Positions 54,137-62,574 of a stretch of 64,000 nucleotides of DNA are shown in pieces (positions within the stretch are counted from its first letter, which is position 1; every line of letters starts with the position of its first letter). The position numbers were made by a program, and so were the translations under genes. Below the pieces are notes generated by a model. That model was not told where the DNA came from. It worked only from the letters and a program-made list of their open reading frames with translations, and did no database searches. This DNA comes from Pseudolabrys sp. (lineage in GTDB: Bacteria > Pseudomonadota > Alphaproteobacteria > Rhizobiales > Xanthobacteraceae): assembly GCA_029980465.1 (NCBI GenBank), contig JARYIJ010000001.1:744001-808000 (forward strand). The letters run 5' to 3'.

Positions 54137-54808
54137 ATGAAATCGATTCTTGTTGCGGGCGTCAGTGCTCTGGCTCTCGTTGTGACCTTCGGGGCTGCAA
54201 ACGCGGCTGACATGCCGGTGCGGCAGACGATGCCGACGAAGGCGCCGGTCTATGTGCCGCCGCCCTTTACCTGGACCGGCGCCTATATCGGCTTGAACGG
54301 CGGCTACGGCTTCGGTGCCAATTCGACCTTTAGCGGCGGCACCGTTCCAGGCGGTTTTCACACCAGCGGCTGGCTGTTCGGCGGCACCCTCGGCTACAAC
54401 TGGCAGACGGGTCCTGCGGTGTTCGGTGTCGAAGGTGATATCGACTGGGCCGACATCCATGGCAGCGGCATCTGCACCGGCTTCGCCTGCGAAACCAAGA
54501 ACGACTGGCTCGGCACCGTTCGCGGCCGCCTCGGCTACAACGCCGGCCGCTGGATGCCCTATGTCACCGGCGGTCTGGCCTTCGGCGGCGTGAAGTCGTC
54601 AATCGACACATTCGGCGGGAGCAGCTCGACCAAGGCCGGCTGGACTCTGGGCGGCGGCGTCGAAGCGATGCTGTGGGGCCCGTGGTCGGCCAAGCTCGAG
54701 TACCTTTATGTCGATCTCGGCCATGTCAACGATATTCCGGGCACGGGCGGCACCAGCGCCGACTTCAAGACCAACATCATTCGCGCTGGCTTGAACTACC
54801 ACTTCTAG
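54137..54808 (+). CDS. Omp31-like outer-membrane beta-barrel protein
   Basis: 223 residues: signal MKSILVAGVSALALVVTFGA to ANA, a short Pro-rich linker (KAPVYVPPPFTWTGAY), then barrel strands YIGLNGGYGFGANSTFSGGT, GGTLGYNWQTGPAVFGVEGD, VRGRLGYNAGRWMPYVTGGL and C-terminal IIRAGLNYHF. Conserved with the porin at 53227. A purine-rich AAGGGGAGAGG lies 5 nt before the ATG. An EcfG-type promoter is found upstream, suggesting stress control. Confidence 0.93.
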   Translation: MKSILVAGVSALALVVTFGAANAADMPVRQTMPTKAPVYVPPPFTWTGAYIGLNGGYGFGANSTFSGGTVPGGFHTSGWLFGGTLGYNWQTGPAVFGVEGDIDWADIHGSGICTGFACETKNDWLGTVRGRLGYNAGRWMPYVTGGLAFGGVKSSIDTFGGSSSTKAGWTLGGGVEAMLWGPWSAKLEYLYVDLGHVNDIPGTGGTSADFKTNIIRAGLNYHF

Positions 54809-54835
54809 GCTGAAGAGAGATTCCACACAGACTGC

Positions 54836-54868
54836 ACGCCCCGGCCTTGCGGCCGGGGCGTTTCTTTT
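54836..54868 (+). terminator. Rho-independent terminator of the second porin
   Basis: ACGCCCCGGCC (54836-54846), TTGC loop, GGCCGGGGCGT (54851-54861), then TTCTTTT. Perfect 11-bp stem with a T-rich tail, 28 bp after the stop. Confidence 0.9.
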
Positions 54869-54920
54869 CCGGCGGTAGCTTCAGAGGTTGACTCGAAAAG
54901 AGCGCGTCAAGATCAACGAC

Positions 54921-55077
54921 GTGTCCCGGACGCGGTGCAGCACAAGCCATAAGCGCGTTTACGCGCCTATGGCGAAGAGATGCACCGCAGAGCCGGGACC
55001 CCGGTTAACCCGCGAAGAAATACCGGGGTCCCGGCTCTGCAGCACACCGCTAACGCGCTGCGCTGCGCCCGGGACAC
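54921..55077. repeat. Dispersed palindromic repeat, copy 3
   Basis: Begins GTGTCCCGGACGCGGTGCAG and ends CTGCGCTGCGCCCGGGACAC, with an internal pair GAGCCGGGACCCCGGTTA / TACCGGGGTCCCGGCTC. Longest and most complete copy of the family also seen at 7477 and 24963. It fills the space between the second porin and the GST at 55113. Confidence 0.85.
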
Positions 55078-55112
55078 GAGTTTGAAAAACCGGAATCATT
55101 TTCGGTCCGGCC

Positions 55113-55721
55113 TCAGGACTTCACGCGCGTTTGCTCAAACGCCGGCACTTGCGCCGCGAAGCGGTCGAGCCAGGCCACCAGCTTCGGATGATCCTTGCGC
55201 CACGTCCCTTCGAATCGCAGATCGCGATAACCGAGCATGCAGGCCAGAGCGATCTGGCCGACCGTCGGCGGCGCGTCGATCGGCGGCGGCGACGCTTCGA
55301 GGACCGCGAGGCCGCGCTGAATCTTGCCGGCCTGATTCTCGAGCCATTTCGGCTCGTGCTTTTCCTTGCTGCGGAACCGGCCCTCGTAAACGATGAGCAG
55401 GCAGGCGTCGCAGATGCCGTCGCATAGCGCCTGCAACTTCAGGGCGTCGAGCCGCGCTTTTTGATCGGCCGGAATGACCTTGCCGCCGCCGGCGCGATGA
55501 TCGAGATAGTCGACGATCACCCGCGAGTCGTAATAGGCGGTGCCGTCCTCGACGATGAGCGTCGGAATTTTTCCGAGCGGATTTTGCTGACGCAGGACTT
55601 CGCCGGGATCGGTCGTATCGGCGTCGCGAATTTCGACATCGGTTTCGAGACCGAGCAGCTTGATGGCAATGCGCACCTTGCGCGCGAAGGGCGAGGCGGG
55701 CGCCGAACGAAGAATCATCAT
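55113..55721 (-). CDS. Glutathione S-transferase family protein
   Basis: 202 residues, GST fold. N-terminal domain starts ILRSAPASPFARKVRIAIKL, where Ser is the expected thiol-activating residue; NPLGKIPTLIVEDGTAYYDS is the cis-Pro/glutathione motif. The C-terminal domain is helical, with PTVGQIALACMLGYRDLRFE as N-capping box. Distinct from the GST at 12948 (different N-terminal motif). A repeat element lies just downstream. The start may be the second Met. Confidence 0.9.
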   Translation of the reverse strand: MMILRSAPASPFARKVRIAIKLLGLETDVEIRDADTTDPGEVLRQQNPLGKIPTLIVEDGTAYYDSRVIVDYLDHRAGGGKVIPADQKARLDALKLQALCDGICDACLLIVYEGRFRSKEKHEPKWLENQAGKIQRGLAVLEASPPPIDAPPTVGQIALACMLGYRDLRFEGTWRKDHPKLVAWLDRFAAQVPAFEQTRVKS

Positions 55722-55827
55722 GGGAAGAATGACTCAATATGACAGGGTTGCCGGACGGGACGATCCCGCGGCTTGCACCTGCGAACCTAGATGATCGAAC
55801 GGGCCAAGGCGACCCGCTCCAGCGCGG

Positions 55828-56043
55828 TCAACCGGTGATTACCAGATTGACCGCCTTGGGGCCTTTGCCCTTCTTGTCCGGTTCGACATCGAAGCTGATA
55901 CGCTGCCCCTCGTTCAGCGACTTCAAGCCGGCCTGCTCGACGGCGGTGATATGAACGAACACGTCGCGCCCACCGTCATCCGGCTTGATGAAACCGTACC
56001 CGCGTTCCCCGTTGAAGAATTTCACGACACCAGTTTGCGCCAT
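55828..56043 (-). CDS. cspA: Cold-shock protein (CspA family)
   Basis: 71-residue single cold-shock domain that binds RNA/ssDNA. RNP1-like ERGYGFIKPDDG and RNP2 DVFVHIT are intact. GAGGAG lies 7-8 nt upstream of ATG 56043. The 5' region to 56228 shows no other gene; a long leader, common in cold-shock genes, is possible but no cold box was recognised. Confidence 0.95.
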   Translation of the reverse strand: MAQTGVVKFFNGERGYGFIKPDDGGRDVFVHITAVEQAGLKSLNEGQRISFDVEPDKKGKGPKAVNLVITG

Positions 56044-56228
56044 AGGGAAAAACTCCTCTCCCCGACTGCACGAGCCGCCAACCCCCACGGAAGACGGCGC
56101 GGCTGACATTCACGCACGGGGAAAGCATCGGCATTTTGCCTCAGTCACTCCGCCGGCCCCCATTTGCGGAGGCGGAACGCCTGCCAATCCGACAACGCTA
56201 GACCAACCGGAACTTTGGGGGAAGAAGA

Positions 56229-57092
56229 TTAGCGCTGGACCGCCGTCTCGCCGGCGAGCCAATCGAGCGCCCACCTGCCCGGCCCGGCCTTGCCGAGAAC
56301 AACGGCGAGACTTGGCAGTATTGCTGACAGATCGGCCTCGAGCGTCCACGGCGGATTGACGACGATCACGCCGGAGCCATTCAGACGGCTAGGGTCGCTC
56401 AACGGCGACACGATCAACTCGGCGCGCAGAATTTTCGGGATGCCGAGGCGCCGGAGCCGCTTCGCCAAGGCGTCCGGCTCAGGCCGTCCCTTGATCGGAT
56501 ACCAAAGCATATAGATGCCGGTCGACCAGCGGCGGTAAGCCGTTTCCAACCCTTTGGTCAGTCTGACGAAATCGCCATCCTGCTCATACGGCGGGTCGAT
56601 CAGGACAAGCCCCCGCCGCTCGACCGGGGGCAGATGAGCGGCGAGCGCCGTCCAGCCGTCCGCTTCCAGCGCCTTGATCCGGCGATCGCCGCGAAGGTTG
56701 CGGCGCAACGCGGCGGCCGCCTTCGACTCGAGCTCGCAGGCGATCATGCGATCCTGGCTACGAAGCAGGCTGCGCACCAAGGCCGGCGAGCCGGGATAGA
56801 TGCGGAGCGTGCCGGACAGGTTGAGGGCGGATACCGTGTCGAGATAGGCTGCCATCAGCGTGGCAACGGCCGCCGGCAGCGACGCGTCCCGCAGCCTGCC
56901 GATGCCGTCGCGCCATTCCGGATTGCGCTCGGCTTCCAGCCCAGCGAGATCGTACAGGCCGGCGCCCGCATGCGTGTCGATCACACGAAAGGCCGCCGGC
57001 TTGTCCCGCAGGTGAACGAGGATCCGGCACACGACGGCATGCTTGAACACGTCGGCAAAGTTACCGGCATGGAAGGCGTGCTGATAATTCAA
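56229..57092 (-). CDS. rlmJ: 23S rRNA (adenine2030-N6)-methyltransferase RlmJ
   Basis: 287-residue methyltransferase. N-terminus LNYQHAFHAGNFADVFKHAV, SAM motif VIDTHAGAGLYDL and catalytic motif LVLIDPPYEQDGDF (DPPY). A TTG start at 57092 is chosen: GGAG lies 6 nt before it and it matches the RlmJ N-terminus (M-x-Y-x-H). The ATG at 57128 has no ribosome-binding site. Modifies 23S rRNA; no close partner gene. Confidence 0.9.
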   Translation of the reverse strand: MNYQHAFHAGNFADVFKHAVVCRILVHLRDKPAAFRVIDTHAGAGLYDLAGLEAERNPEWRDGIGRLRDASLPAAVATLMAAYLDTVSALNLSGTLRIYPGSPALVRSLLRSQDRMIACELESKAAAALRRNLRGDRRIKALEADGWTALAAHLPPVERRGLVLIDPPYEQDGDFVRLTKGLETAYRRWSTGIYMLWYPIKGRPEPDALAKRLRRLGIPKILRAELIVSPLSDPSRLNGSGVIVVNPPWTLEADLSAILPSLAVVLGKAGPGRWALDWLAGETAVQR

Positions 57093-57235
57093 CGCGGGCT
57101 CCGGCAGGACGCAAATCCGGCGCGACATTACAGAGTCGACGCTCGTCCAACCAGCGCCGCCCTACCGATCGACGCCGCGCAGGCCGAAATGATCGCGTGC
57201 TTTCACGGTCCTGACCGTCGGTTCACAACGGCTGC

Positions 57236-57982
57236 TTATTGCAGCGACGCCTTCGGCGCTCGCACCGGCGGCATGACAACCGACTTGCTGCGGCAAAAGC
57301 TGCGCGACGTGCCGGTGCACGCGTGGAATGCGAGATCCTTGCCCATGCAAATGCGCACGCCGGTCAGCCGCTTGCCATCGCACACCACGTCGATCGCGTC
57401 GCGTTTCAGCCCCGGATTGGCGGCCACGAATGCCTCCGCCACCTGGTCCGGCTCGACAGTGATAGTCCGGTCGATCGACTGATACTGGGCGGGAATCTTG
57501 ATGGCTTCGCGGGCCTTGCGAACGGTGCGGAAATACTCCCAGGCCGGCAGACCGCTGCAGGTCCCGTGACTGTCCCATTCGTGGAAGACGAGACGCGGGC
57601 TCGGCATCAGGTCGAGCATCGAGTCGACCAGGCTGCGCGGAATGCGCGGCGACGGCACCTGGCAGTTTTCCGGATAGCCGCGCGAGTATTGCGGCCAAAG
57701 TCCATGCACGACGAAGGAATACGGCCGCGGCCCGCACTGCGGATCGGGACGGCGATGGGCGTAGCGCTGCCGCGACACCTCGCAGAACGACGGCGACCAG
57801 GACAGCGCCAGCAAATAGTAATCGAACTTGCCCGGCTCATTTCTCGGCGTCTCGGCGGCTTCGGAGGCCTGGGCGACGACGGTTACGGCACTGTCCGCGG
57901 GCGCAGCGAATATCGGATAACCGGTGAGAACGACGAGAAGGACAGCAAACAAAACGGACGGGACGGACGGCAGACGCAACAT
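57236..57982 (-). CDS. Periplasmic RNase T2 family ribonuclease
   Basis: 248 residues with a signal peptide (LRLPSVPSVLFAVLLVVLTG). Both RNase T2 active-site blocks are present: CAS I with His93 in FVVHGLWPQ, and CAS II FHEWDSHGTC with Glu135 and His139. The usual Lys of CAS II is Ser138 here. Non-specific RNase of the periplasm, producing 2',3'-cyclic phosphates. GGGG sequence precedes ATG 57982. Stand-alone. Confidence 0.9.
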   Translation of the reverse strand: MLRLPSVPSVLFAVLLVVLTGYPIFAAPADSAVTVVAQASEAAETPRNEPGKFDYYLLALSWSPSFCEVSRQRYAHRRPDPQCGPRPYSFVVHGLWPQYSRGYPENCQVPSPRIPRSLVDSMLDLMPSPRLVFHEWDSHGTCSGLPAWEYFRTVRKAREAIKIPAQYQSIDRTITVEPDQVAEAFVAANPGLKRDAIDVVCDGKRLTGVRICMGKDLAFHACTGTSRSFCRSKSVVMPPVRAPKASLQ

Positions 57983-58080
57983 GGACAACCCCCTACGGCC
58001 TGTCAGTCGGCGAACGCGCTCAGGCCGAAGCTAGACTAGAACATAACAAGAACATTATGGCAAGGCGGCGAGAAGGCCGC

Positions 58081-58533
58081 TCAGGGCCGTGCCATCTTGC
58101 AAGCGGGATTGTACGCCCAGTTGCGGTCGAGACCGACGACGCACCACTCGACGCCCCAGGTCGCGCCGATGATGCCACCGTCCTCGATGATCGAATAATC
58201 GACCCGGTGCTTGAGGCCGTCGCTCACGGTGGCGACCGCCGAGCAAAAGCGGCGCGGGATCGTCCCGTTGGCCCACGGGCTGAACGCGGTCTGCCGGACG
58301 TGCTCGAAGCCAACGATCTGCAAATTCGAATTCCAGAACCGGCTTTCCTTGGTCGCGAAGCGCGAGGCGATGGTATCGAGCGCCGCCTCGCATTCCGGCA
58401 GAACTGCATCGTAACGCGGACCTGAGAGCCAGAACTTCTTCTCGAGCCAGCTCGCCGCCGGCGCCGGCGCCGGCGTCACGGCGATGGTGAGCAACGCGGC
58501 GAGCACAGATCCCAGAACAACACGATGGAGCAT
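58081..58533 (-). CDS. Secreted protein of unknown function
   Basis: 150 residues: signal MLHRVVLGSVLAALLTIAVT to PAAA, then a domain with conserved cysteines (AVLPECEAALDTIASR, RRFCSAVATVSDGLKHRV, VEWCVVGLDRN, NPACKMARP). A GGAAC-N16-GGTT sequence (58560-58584, minus strand) just upstream is a near-match to the EcfG promoter. GGGAGAGATG lies before the ATG. Confidence 0.78.
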   Translation of the reverse strand: MLHRVVLGSVLAALLTIAVTPAPAPAASWLEKKFWLSGPRYDAVLPECEAALDTIASRFATKESRFWNSNLQIVGFEHVRQTAFSPWANGTIPRRFCSAVATVSDGLKHRVDYSIIEDGGIIGATWGVEWCVVGLDRNWAYNPACKMARP

Positions 58534-58559
58534 GAATCATCTCTCCCGCCGGATCGGCG

Positions 58560-58584
58560 AACCAAACCTAGCACGGCGCGTTCC
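58560..58584 (-). promoter_or_regulatory. Near-consensus EcfG-type promoter
   Basis: GGAAC, 16-nt spacer, GGTT on the minus strand, 27 bp upstream of the secreted-protein ATG at 58533. The C of CGTT is G, so this is a weaker match than the other three. Confidence 0.35.
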
Positions 58585-58679
58585 GGTTCGTCAGGCCTTG
58601 GCCACAGCTTTACGTCACATCGCCCTCGCATGGCTGACGGTTCCGCGGCATCATGCAGGCAAATCAGGTGATTCTGCCG

Positions 58680-58934
58680 ATGGCACTGCGCACAACGATC
58701 CTGACAATGGCAGCCTTGATGCTGGCGGCATGCGCCGGCCCAGGTCCCGGTCTCACCGGCAACGACACGGGCGGCATCGTACCCTACGCGTCCGTCACGC
58801 GCGCGCAGGCCATGGCGATGGCCTCGGATCATTGCGCGCAATACGGCAAGGTCGCCTACGCCACCGCCGTCCATCCGCGTTATGGCGGTTATTACAGCTT
58901 TTCCTGCCGCCGCGACCGGCGCCGCGTCCACTGA
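58680..58934 (+). CDS. Small lipoprotein
   Basis: 84 residues from ATG 58680: MALRTTILTMAALMLAACAG with a LAAC lipobox, then RAQAMAMASDHCAQYGKVAY and YYSFSCRRDRRRVH; two cysteines in the mature part. An in-frame ATG at 58653 is an alternative. Function unknown. It faces rsmE, 5 bp away. Confidence 0.65.
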   Translation: MALRTTILTMAALMLAACAGPGPGLTGNDTGGIVPYASVTRAQAMAMASDHCAQYGKVAYATAVHPRYGGYYSFSCRRDRRRVH

Positions 58935-58939
58935 GGCGG

Positions 58940-59689
58940 TCACCCCGCCCAGTCTCCCAGCACAGCCTGCACGAGGCCGAGCGCCGCCACGGCGGCCGTA
59001 TCGGCACGAAGGATGCGTGGGCCAAGCGCGAGCCTGATTGTATTGGGACGCTTCTGCAACGCGGCCCGCTCGCGCTCGTCGAAGCCGCCTTCCGGGCCGA
59101 TCAGCACGGCGAGCGGCACGCCGCGGCGCGCCGCTTGGGCGAGCGCCGCGACCGGATGGCGAACATCCGCCGACTCGTCGCAGAACACCAGCACGCGCTC
59201 GCTGGACAGGCTCCGGAGTATGGCGTCGAACGACCCCGGCTCGCCAACGTCCGGCAACGCCAGAATACCGCACTGCTGCGCCGCCTCGACGACATTCGCC
59301 CGCATCCGCTCCAGATTCACGCGCGTGACCTGCGTATGTTGCGTAATGACCGGCTGCAGCCTCGAAGCGCCGAGTTCCACGGCTTTCTGGATCATGTAGT
59401 CGAGCCGCGCGTGCTTGATCGGCGCAAACAGGTAATGCAGGTCACCGGGCTGCGGCTGCGGCCGGGCCTGTTGGCGCACCACGGCAAAGAGCGACCGCCT
59501 GCCTTCGACGGCGAGTTCGGCCTGCCATTCGCCGTCGCGGCCATTGAACAGCAGAACCCCGTCCCCGGTCCCGAGCCGCAGGACGGTGCGAAGGTAATTC
59601 GCCGCGTCGCCGCGGAGCGCGATCCGGCCTCCGCCCGTCAAAGGCTCATCGATGAACAAACGCGGCTGACGGAAGTCGTAATGAGGCAT
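58940..59689 (-). CDS. rsmE: 16S rRNA (uracil1498-N3)-methyltransferase RsmE
   Basis: 249-residue SPOUT-class methyltransferase with a PUA-like N-terminal domain (DFRQPRLFIDEPLTGGGRIA) and the knot region AVLIGPEGGFDERERAALQK then LGPRILRADTAAVAALGLVQ. Modifies U1498 of 16S rRNA. The start MPHYDFRQPRLF is typical. It is convergent with a small lipoprotein gene. Confidence 0.95.
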   Translation of the reverse strand: MPHYDFRQPRLFIDEPLTGGGRIALRGDAANYLRTVLRLGTGDGVLLFNGRDGEWQAELAVEGRRSLFAVVRQQARPQPQPGDLHYLFAPIKHARLDYMIQKAVELGASRLQPVITQHTQVTRVNLERMRANVVEAAQQCGILALPDVGEPGSFDAILRSLSSERVLVFCDESADVRHPVAALAQAARRGVPLAVLIGPEGGFDERERAALQKRPNTIRLALGPRILRADTAAVAALGLVQAVLGDWAG

Positions 59690-59857
59690 GGTCGTGGCGG
59701 ATATGGATGCGGCGCCCTACGAAACGAACCCGGCCGCCGCAATTTGCCGCGTTCCCGTCGTATTCGACAGCTTGTAATACCCCGGAAAGTCCTTATGCCC
59801 CTAGCGCAAGACGCAGCGGAATATGGTATTCCGCCGGGACCGGACAGGGTTACCTGG

Positions 59858-60385
59858 ATGCCTTCAACCTACCGTTCAATTCTTGTCGCGATCGCCCTCG
59901 GCGGACTGGCCAGTCCTGCCGCTGCACAGATTCTGCAGCCCGCCCCGTCGGCCGGATTCGGCGCGCCACCCGCCCAGCAGCAACAGCAGGAGCCGCCCTG
60001 CTTCAAGGATTTCAGCAAGCTGCGAACCGTGACGGAAACCCGGGCGAAAGCGGTGAAGGAGGCCGGCGATCGCCATGCGCCGCCCCAGGAGGCGTGCAAG
60101 CTGTTCAACAGCTTCATCGCCGCCGAGGCCAAGATGATCAAATACATCGAGGACAACGGAACGTGGTGCGGAATCCCGCCGCAGGTCCTCACGCAGATGA
60201 AGGAAGGCCACACCAAGGCCAGCGCAGTACGGACCCGGGTGTGCCAGCTCGCGGCGCGCGGTCCGGCGCGGCCCACCGCGCCGACTTTCAGCGACGCGCT
60301 TGGTACGCAGGTTCCCGACGCCAGCAACACGAAGACCGGCCGCGGCACCTACGATTCGCTGACCGGTTCGCCTCTGGCGCGATGA
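59858..60385 (+). CDS. Secreted protein of unknown function
   Basis: 175 residues: signal MPSTYRSILVAIALGGLASP to AAAQ, a Gln-rich linker (PPAQQQQQEPPC), then a helical domain with cysteines (CFKDFSKLRT, EACKLFNSF, WCGIPPQVLTQMKEGHTKAS, RVCQLAARG). Its stop overlaps the ubiA start by 4 bp, so the two are translationally coupled. No family recognised. Confidence 0.78.
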   Translation: MPSTYRSILVAIALGGLASPAAAQILQPAPSAGFGAPPAQQQQQEPPCFKDFSKLRTVTETRAKAVKEAGDRHAPPQEACKLFNSFIAAEAKMIKYIEDNGTWCGIPPQVLTQMKEGHTKASAVRTRVCQLAARGPARPTAPTFSDALGTQVPDASNTKTGRGTYDSLTGSPLAR

Positions 60386-61302
60386 CGACAAACGCCGGAC
60401 GCGTCGCCGATGCGACCGGTAACTGGGTCGACGGGATAGCGCCGCCCTTTACGCGTCCGTTCCTGCGCCTGTCCCGGCTCGACCGCCCGATCGGCTCGTG
60501 GCTGCTGCTGCTGCCATGCTGGTGGTCGCTGGGCATCGCCGCGATGCGCGCCGGCCATCTGCCGAGCCTCTGGCACATCGTGCTCTTCTTCATCGGCGCA
60601 TTCGCGATGCGCGGCGCGGGCTGCACCTGGAACGACCTGGTCGATCGCGAACTGGATGCCAAGGTCGAGCGGACGCGGTCGCGCCCGATTCCGTCCGGCC
60701 AGGTCACAGCCAGACAAGCCGCCGTCTTCATGGCCGCGCAGGCGCTCGTCGGCCTCGCGGTGCTGCTGCAGTTCAATCGCTTCACCGTCGTGTGCGGCTT
60801 CGCGTCGCTCGGCGTCGTCGCCATCTACCCGTTCATGAAGCGCATCACCTACTGGCCGCAGATCGTGCTCGGCCTCGCCTTCTCGTGGGGCGCGCTGATG
60901 GGCTGGCCCGCCACGTTCGCGAGCCTCGATTGGCCGGCGCTGGTGCTCTATGCCGGATCGATCGCCTGGGTGATCGGCTACGACACCATTTACGCCCACC
61001 AGGACCGCGAGGACGACGCACTGATCGGCGTGAAGTCGACCGCGCTGCTGTTCGGCGAGCGCACCCGACCGATGCTGGCGTCGTTCTACGCGCTGGCCGT
61101 CCTGTTGATCGGTCTGGCGGGCGCGATGGCTGGCGAACGCTGGATTTTCGCGATTGGGCTGCTGGCGTTTGCCGCGCATCTCGCCTGGCAGGTGGTCCGG
61201 CTCAATATTCACGATCCGGCCCATTGCCTGATGCTGTTCAAATCCAACCGGGATGCCGGTTTGCTGCTGTTTGCGGCCATGCTCGTCCAGGCGGCCCTTT
61301 AG
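60382..61302 (+). CDS. ubiA: 4-hydroxybenzoate octaprenyltransferase
   Basis: Membrane prenyltransferase of ubiquinone synthesis, 306 residues with about eight helices. Both Asp-rich motifs are present: CTWNDLVDRELDAKVERTRS and YDTIYAHQDREDDALIGVKS. RPIPSG follows the first motif as is typical. Joins the prenyl chain to 4-hydroxybenzoate. Coupled to the upstream secreted-protein gene by a 4-bp overlap; the ubiK-like gene is far away at 34718. Confidence 0.95.
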   Translation: MTTNAGRVADATGNWVDGIAPPFTRPFLRLSRLDRPIGSWLLLLPCWWSLGIAAMRAGHLPSLWHIVLFFIGAFAMRGAGCTWNDLVDRELDAKVERTRSRPIPSGQVTARQAAVFMAAQALVGLAVLLQFNRFTVVCGFASLGVVAIYPFMKRITYWPQIVLGLAFSWGALMGWPATFASLDWPALVLYAGSIAWVIGYDTIYAHQDREDDALIGVKSTALLFGERTRPMLASFYALAVLLIGLAGAMAGERWIFAIGLLAFAAHLAWQVVRLNIHDPAHCLMLFKSNRDAGLLLFAAMLVQAAL

Positions 61303-61392
61303 CCACAAGGCTGCGACGAATAGTTCCCGCCTGGAACGAACTTGCCGTCCGTAAATTGTTTGAGAAACGCAAGGATTGATCCGGGATCTGAG

Positions 61393-62565
61393 GTGGGTGG
61401 GACTGTACTGATATCCGGCGGCGGCATCGCCGGACTGACTCTCGCCATTGAGCTGCACAACAACGGGTTCGATCCGGTGGTGATCGAGCGCGAGCCGGCG
61501 CTGCGCCGCGAAGGCTACATGATGGATTTTTTCGGCAGCGGCTGGGACGTTGCCGAGCGCATGGGCCTCCTCGAGCGGCTCCGCGCGATCCGGTATCCGA
61601 TCGACGTCCTGCAATTCGTCGACGACCACGGCGCGGCCTGGCTCGATGTCCCGATCGGCCGGCTGCGCCATGCGCTTCGCGGCAAGTACATCTATCTGCG
61701 ACGGCAGGACCTCGAACGGGTGCTCGCCGAGCGCGCGTCTGAGCTCGGGATTGAAATCCGCTACGGCACTTCGCTGCATTCGCTGGCCGGACAGAGCAAC
61801 GGCGTACGCGCGACGTTTGTCGGCGGGCGCTCGGAGGACTTCGATCTCGTCATCGGCGCGGACGGAGTGCATTCGCGGGTCCGTTCGCTCGTATTCGGGC
61901 CGGAGAAGCAATTCGCCCGCTTTCTCGGCCTCTACGTCGCCGGGCTCCACGTACCGCAAGACGGTTATCCGCTTGGTCATGCCTGCAAGCTGTTCGAGGA
62001 GACGGACCGCGCCGCCTTCCTCTATCCGCTCGACGACAAGACCATGGACGCGACCTACATCTTCCGTCACGATCAGCGTAATTATGCCGGCGCGCGCACC
62101 CTGACGTTTTTGCGCGCGCAATATCGCGGCGGCGGGTGGATTTCGGAGAACGTGCTGCGGCAGCACCAGCCGGGCGAGCCGCTCTACTTCGACAGCGCGA
62201 CGCAGATCGTCATGCCGGAATGGCACCGCGGCCGGGTCGCCTTGATCGGCGATGCTTGCGGCTGCCTGACGCTGCTCGCCGGCCAGGGCTCGCACATGGC
62301 GATGGCGGGCGCCTACGTGCTGGCGCGCGAACTCAAGCGGCACAGCGATCACGCCGACGCGTTCCGCGCCTATCAGGCGTTTCTCAAGCCGCACGTCGAC
62401 AAGCGCCAGCGCGACGCGGCCCGTTTCTCAGGCTATTTCGTGCCGTCGCCCGGCTCGATACGATGGCTGCGCCATCTCACGATGAGGCTCCTGTTCAGCG
62501 CGGCGGGCTTGCGAACGCTGATGGGCTTTGTCGGCTCGCGGAGCGTCCTGACCGGCCACTACTGA
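61393..62565 (+). CDS. FAD-dependent aromatic monooxygenase-like protein
   Basis: 390 residues, class A flavin monooxygenase. FAD-binding GxGxxG in TVLISGGGIAGLTLAIEL, DG motif FDLVIGADGVHSRVRSLVFG and GD motif GRVALIGDACGCLTLLAGQG. Acts on an aromatic or polycyclic substrate; similar proteins inactivate tetracycline (TetX-like) or oxidise phenols, which cannot be distinguished here. GTG 61393 is used as start because it precedes the FAD motif directly; a TTG at 61342 is an alternative. The gene lies 90 bp after ubiA, though involvement in ubiquinone synthesis is not supported by its closest motifs. Confidence 0.88.
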   Translation: MGGTVLISGGGIAGLTLAIELHNNGFDPVVIEREPALRREGYMMDFFGSGWDVAERMGLLERLRAIRYPIDVLQFVDDHGAAWLDVPIGRLRHALRGKYIYLRRQDLERVLAERASELGIEIRYGTSLHSLAGQSNGVRATFVGGRSEDFDLVIGADGVHSRVRSLVFGPEKQFARFLGLYVAGLHVPQDGYPLGHACKLFEETDRAAFLYPLDDKTMDATYIFRHDQRNYAGARTLTFLRAQYRGGGWISENVLRQHQPGEPLYFDSATQIVMPEWHRGRVALIGDACGCLTLLAGQGSHMAMAGAYVLARELKRHSDHADAFRAYQAFLKPHVDKRQRDAARFSGYFVPSPGSIRWLRHLTMRLLFSAAGLRTLMGFVGSRSVLTGHY

Positions 62566-62574
62566 CCGGCGAAT

